A stretch of 6,756 bases of DNA from Desulfobacteraceae bacterium. Lineage in GTDB: Bacteria; Desulfobacterota; Desulfobacteria; Desulfobacterales; Desulfobacteraceae. The position numbers and the translations under genes were made by a program. The DNA is taken from assembly GCA_024225895.1 (NCBI GenBank), contig JAAEMC010000949.1:1-6756 (forward strand), given 5' to 3'. The notes beneath the pieces are model-generated. The model saw only the letters and a list, made by a program, of their open reading frames with translations, was not told where the DNA came from and searched no databases. Below, piece by piece: positions 3,916-6,756 of the stretch. Each line of letters opens with the position of its first letter. The stretch's first letter is position 1.

Positions 3916-6756
3916 TTAAATCCTCGCTTGGTCGGGGGTTGCCTTAAATCGGATATGAAATTTGGTTCCCTTGGTTTTGTCTAATTTGATTTTGCCGCCA
4001 AGTTGTCTTTGCGCCAGTATCTTCACCAGATGCAATCCAAGGGATTCAGTGTTTCTGAAATCTAAGTCTTCAGGAATGCCTATGCCATCATCACTGACTG
4101 TCAATTCGACCTCATTTTCATTAATAGAACAAAGGGTTACCATGATCTCTCCTGATCTATCTTGTGGAAATGCATATTTAAGTGAATTGGAAACCAGTTC
4201 ATTGATAATTAATCCGCAAGGAATACCATTGTCAATTCCAATCACAATGTCTTCGACCTCGGTTTTAACTGCAATTTTGCCAGGATCAGCAGCAAATGAT
4301 TCGGTAAGACCCCTCACAAGGGTCTCAACATAGGTACTGAAGTCAATTCTCGTGAAGTCTTTGGACTGGTAGAGCTTTTCGTGAATGAGAGCCATTGACT
4401 TAATTCGTTCTTGACTGTCTTTTAACAGGTCAGCGTATTTTTGATCGTTGACCTGGTCGGCCTGAAGATTCAGCAAACTGCTCAGGACCTGCATATTGTT
4501 CTTGGTTCTGTGGTGAATCTCCCGAAGGAGCACCTCTTTTTCTTTGAGTGATGCCTTGATTTTTTCTTCTGCTTTTTTGCGTTCGGTTGTCTCTTGGAGA
4601 GAGAAAACCAGACCTTCAACCTTTCCAGCATTGTCAAAGACCGGTGAAAGTGTCCAGTCCCAATATGTAACTCCGCGTTCAGGCTGGTCCGGGTACTCGA
4701 ATGGTTTGTCATGATACGAGACCGGTTGCCCTGTATCCAGCAATTGCCTGAATATTTGTTTGTTTTCTTCATGTGGAAATAAATAGAAATGATTCTTCCC
4801 GATGAGTTCTTCCGGTGTGTAATGGCAGCTTTGGGCGTACTTGGAGTTAACTGCAACAAAATTGAAATCAGTATCCAAAAAGACAAGGTGAGTATCTGCT
4901 TTATTGATAATGGCCTGATGGATTTTTCTTTGTTTTTCCAGAGTTGCCTCAGTAAGCTTGCGCTCGGTGATGTCATAGGCTGCAGAATATGTAATACCTT
5001 CTTCGGGTACTGGATTTGCGGCCCATTCAAACCACCTGAAGTCTCCTTTATTGGTCCTGTACCTATTTTCAAATTGTATTACATTAACCTCTTTTTCCAT
5101 CTGTTCTTTGATGATATCCAATGTCTTCTCCAAATCATCCGGATGGATAAAATCAATGATAGGTTTTGAAAGCATCTCTTTTTCGCTCCAGCCAAGATGT
5201 TTTGTGAATGCAGGGCTGATCTTTGTAAAATATCCTTTTTTTAAGTCTGCAATACAAACCATATAATCTGCAAAACTAAACATTCTGCTTAGTGTATCTT
5301 CACTCTTGAGTAGTGCATCATGTTCTTTACTTAGATTTTCAAAGAGCCTGGCGTTTTCCAAAGAAATAGCGGCCTGAGATAAGAGAAGATTTAACAAAAG
5401 GATACGATCTTTTGAAAAGACTTTTTTTGCCAGATTATTTTCCAGGTATAATACTCCTGAAATCTCATTTTGATACCGAACAGGCATACAAAGGATTGAT
5501 TTTGGCTGGTTTTCAATAATATAGGCGTCTTCGGAAAACTTGACATCCTCTTGGGCATCATGAAGGATTATGTCCTCCCCGGTGCGAAAGACATAGCGCA
5601 CAATAGCCTCTGGAAGTTCTCTACAGTTTTCAATTGGTTTGAAAACAAAAATCTCAATGTCATCAGGGCCTGAAGCTATGGCCTTAATTATTAATTCATT
5701 CTCTTGATTCAGTATTAGAATGCCTTTTTGGGCGCCGGCGTTTTCGATCATTATTGTAATTATCCGGGGGAGCAATGATTTCATACCGATTTCCATGGAG
5801 ATGGCCTGGGAAGCTTTTATGACCGTATTGAGATCCAATACATTAGTTGAAGAAATTGCAGGAAACTGCTCGTACTCTGAACAAGAGAGAAATTGGGGAT
5901 ATTTTTTTTCGAGATCCGCTGCTTTATTTTTGGCGCCCCACTTATGATAGCAATGATGCGCTTTTACCATATAGAGTCCGAAAAATTCATCCTTTTCTTT
6001 TCCCAGCCAAAATCGGGCGCACAATTCATTGGCAATGGCTTCATTCTGGATAAATCCCTCTTTATGAGCCGATGCAACCGCCTGATCATACAGGTCCAAA
6101 GCTTGCAGATCATTCCCCTTTATTCGGGCAATTTCAGCGTCAACTAAAAGGTACATGTTTAAAAAGTTCTCAGGACAATTATCGACCCATATTTTCATTT
6201 GTTTTTGATTGGAGTCCAATTGTTGCAGATATGTCCTTTGTTCTTCTTTTGAAGCTTCAGGATACAATGCAGTCAGTGTCAGCGAGCTGTAAAAATTATG
6301 TTCCACAACGGAAATAGCCAGGAAAATATGCTCAAGGAGTTTATCCGCCTGTGCCGCAAATTCATTAGCCTTTTTATAGTTATTGAGCACAAAGGAAGTC
6401 TGGAGCTTAAAAATATAATATAAACACAGCGGCAGGAATGCATCTTGATCTTGGCAATCTTTCACATACTGCTCTTCATTAAGTTCATCAATGGAAACAG
6501 GCAACCAGGTATTGTCCTTTAATCCCAATATATCAACCAGGGCAAATGTCTCTGCTAAAACCACCGCTATGGAGAGTTGATCCTTGGTTTTATGAACAAA
6601 CTGCGAAAAACGCTGTAACTCCCGGACGAAATCGGGCAGTGCCATCCCCTGGTAATAGTTGTTGCATGACTGCCATAGCATGGCATAACTTACAAACTGA
6701 ATGTCACCGCTTTCCAACCCTGCCTCAATGCTTTTTGCAGCAAGATCATTTGACAG
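3916..6756 (-). CDS. Large GAF/PAS sensor histidine kinase, C-terminal part of a probable Ser/Thr kinase-ATPase-histidine kinase
   Basis: The frame runs open off the right edge: 13 in-frame codons precede a TTG at 6717-6715 and fit the following sequence (IEAGLESGDIQF), so the TTG is not the true start. Numbering from that TTG, residues 1-275 are an alpha-helical TPR-like region. A GAF domain (about 298-456) follows, then PAS 1 (about 475-588, ending in YDITERK), PAS 2 (about 597-714, ending in QETTERKKAEEK), a HisKA_2 segment (LREIHHRTKNNMQ, 731-743, probable phosphoacceptor H736) and an HATPase domain. The last has N-box INELVSNSLK (838-847), DDGIGI (876-881) and SLGLHLV (892-898). The order helical region-GAF-PAS-HisKA_2, and the 'A...GLESGD' opening, match proteins annotated as trifunctional Ser/Thr kinase/ATP-binding protein/sensor histidine kinase. 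In these an N-terminal protein kinase and AAA-type ATPase precede this part, and I infer they lie beyond the edge. There are no membrane segments, so it is probably cytoplasmic. It is the first visible gene of a two-gene operon with the hybrid kinase 4 bases downstream, its likely phosphotransfer partner. Confidence 0.92.
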   Translation of the reverse strand: MSNDLAAKSIEAGLESGDIQFVSYAMLWQSCNNYYQGMALPDFVRELQRFSQFVHKTKDQLSIAVVLAETFALVDILGLKDNTWLPVSIDELNEEQYVKDCQDQDAFLPLCLYYIFKLQTSFVLNNYKKANEFAAQADKLLEHIFLAISVVEHNFYSSLTLTALYPEASKEEQRTYLQQLDSNQKQMKIWVDNCPENFLNMYLLVDAEIARIKGNDLQALDLYDQAVASAHKEGFIQNEAIANELCARFWLGKEKDEFFGLYMVKAHHCYHKWGAKNKAADLEKKYPQFLSCSEYEQFPAISSTNVLDLNTVIKASQAISMEIGMKSLLPRIITIMIENAGAQKGILILNQENELIIKAIASGPDDIEIFVFKPIENCRELPEAIVRYVFRTGEDIILHDAQEDVKFSEDAYIIENQPKSILCMPVRYQNEISGVLYLENNLAKKVFSKDRILLLNLLLSQAAISLENARLFENLSKEHDALLKSEDTLSRMFSFADYMVCIADLKKGYFTKISPAFTKHLGWSEKEMLSKPIIDFIHPDDLEKTLDIIKEQMEKEVNVIQFENRYRTNKGDFRWFEWAANPVPEEGITYSAAYDITERKLTEATLEKQRKIHQAIINKADTHLVFLDTDFNFVAVNSKYAQSCHYTPEELIGKNHFYLFPHEENKQIFRQLLDTGQPVSYHDKPFEYPDQPERGVTYWDWTLSPVFDNAGKVEGLVFSLQETTERKKAEEKIKASLKEKEVLLREIHHRTKNNMQVLSSLLNLQADQVNDQKYADLLKDSQERIKSMALIHEKLYQSKDFTRIDFSTYVETLVRGLTESFAADPGKIAVKTEVEDIVIGIDNGIPCGLIINELVSNSLKYAFPQDRSGEIMVTLCSINENEVELTVSDDGIGIPEDLDFRNTESLGLHLVKILAQRQLGGKIKLDKTKGTKFHIRFKATPDQARI
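3921..3927 (-). promoter_or_regulatory. Ribosome binding site of the hybrid kinase, inside the upstream gene
   Basis: On the minus strand this reads GCGAGGA, nine bases before the ATG at 3909-3911. It lies wholly within the last codons of the upstream kinase gene, whose TAA is at 3918-3916. Ribosomes finishing the first gene would uncover it, which suggests translational coupling. Confidence 0.75.

Noticed and set aside
4482..5072. A 196-residue minus-strand open frame overlapping the large kinase
   Set aside because: It lies in another frame over the PAS 2 and HisKA_2 region, whose motifs are clearly read in the main frame. The alternative product is basic, low in information and has no domain.

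Overview
The window looks like chromosomal DNA from a bacterium with moderate to low GC and a large signalling repertoire. The protein styles fit a Desulfobacterales-type deltaproteobacterium (Thermodesulfobacteriota): PAS-rich cytoplasmic hybrid kinases, a Ser/Thr-kinase/ATPase/histidine-kinase giant, and an orphan-looking periplasmic binding protein. That placement is an inference from protein style; no rRNA or other phylogenetic marker is present.

Layout from left to right. Bases 2-457 (+) hold the C-terminal end of a probable periplasmic solute-binding protein of the bacterial SBP_3 type, cut by the left edge. A compact hairpin with a T-run (491-518) follows and separates it from the convergent gene. 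Bases 517-1284 (-) encode a complete YfcA-like TauE/SafE (TSUP) membrane transporter. A 308-base gap (1285-1592) contains a possible promoter for that transporter and a GC-rich block that may be a dispersed repeat. Bases 1593-3911 (-) encode a complete 772-residue soluble hybrid histidine kinase, REC-PAS-PAS-HisKA-HATPase-REC. Four bases upstream of it ends a very large sensor kinase (3916 to the right edge, -). Its visible part is a helical TPR-like region, GAF, PAS, PAS, HisKA_2 and HATPase. The reading frame stays open through the right edge, so the N-terminal part is missing, and by family resemblance it should carry a Ser/Thr protein kinase and an AAA-type ATPase domain.

The two kinase genes are almost certainly one operon: there is a 4-base gap and the second gene's ribosome binding site lies inside the end of the first. 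Together they could form a multi-step phosphorelay, in which the HisKA_2 kinase (His736 of the visible part) feeds the N-terminal receiver (Asp55) of the hybrid, and the hybrid's own core (His411) feeds its C-terminal receiver (Asp702). There is no DNA-binding, HPt or cyclic-di-GMP output domain in the window, so the final target lies elsewhere. The TSUP gene is on the same strand downstream, but the 308-base gap argues for its own promoter.

I found no tRNA, rRNA, CRISPR array, insertion sequence or phage gene, and no clear sign of a wholly new system. The most useful points are the kinase pair, the truncation at both window edges, and the unexplained GC-rich intergenic block.
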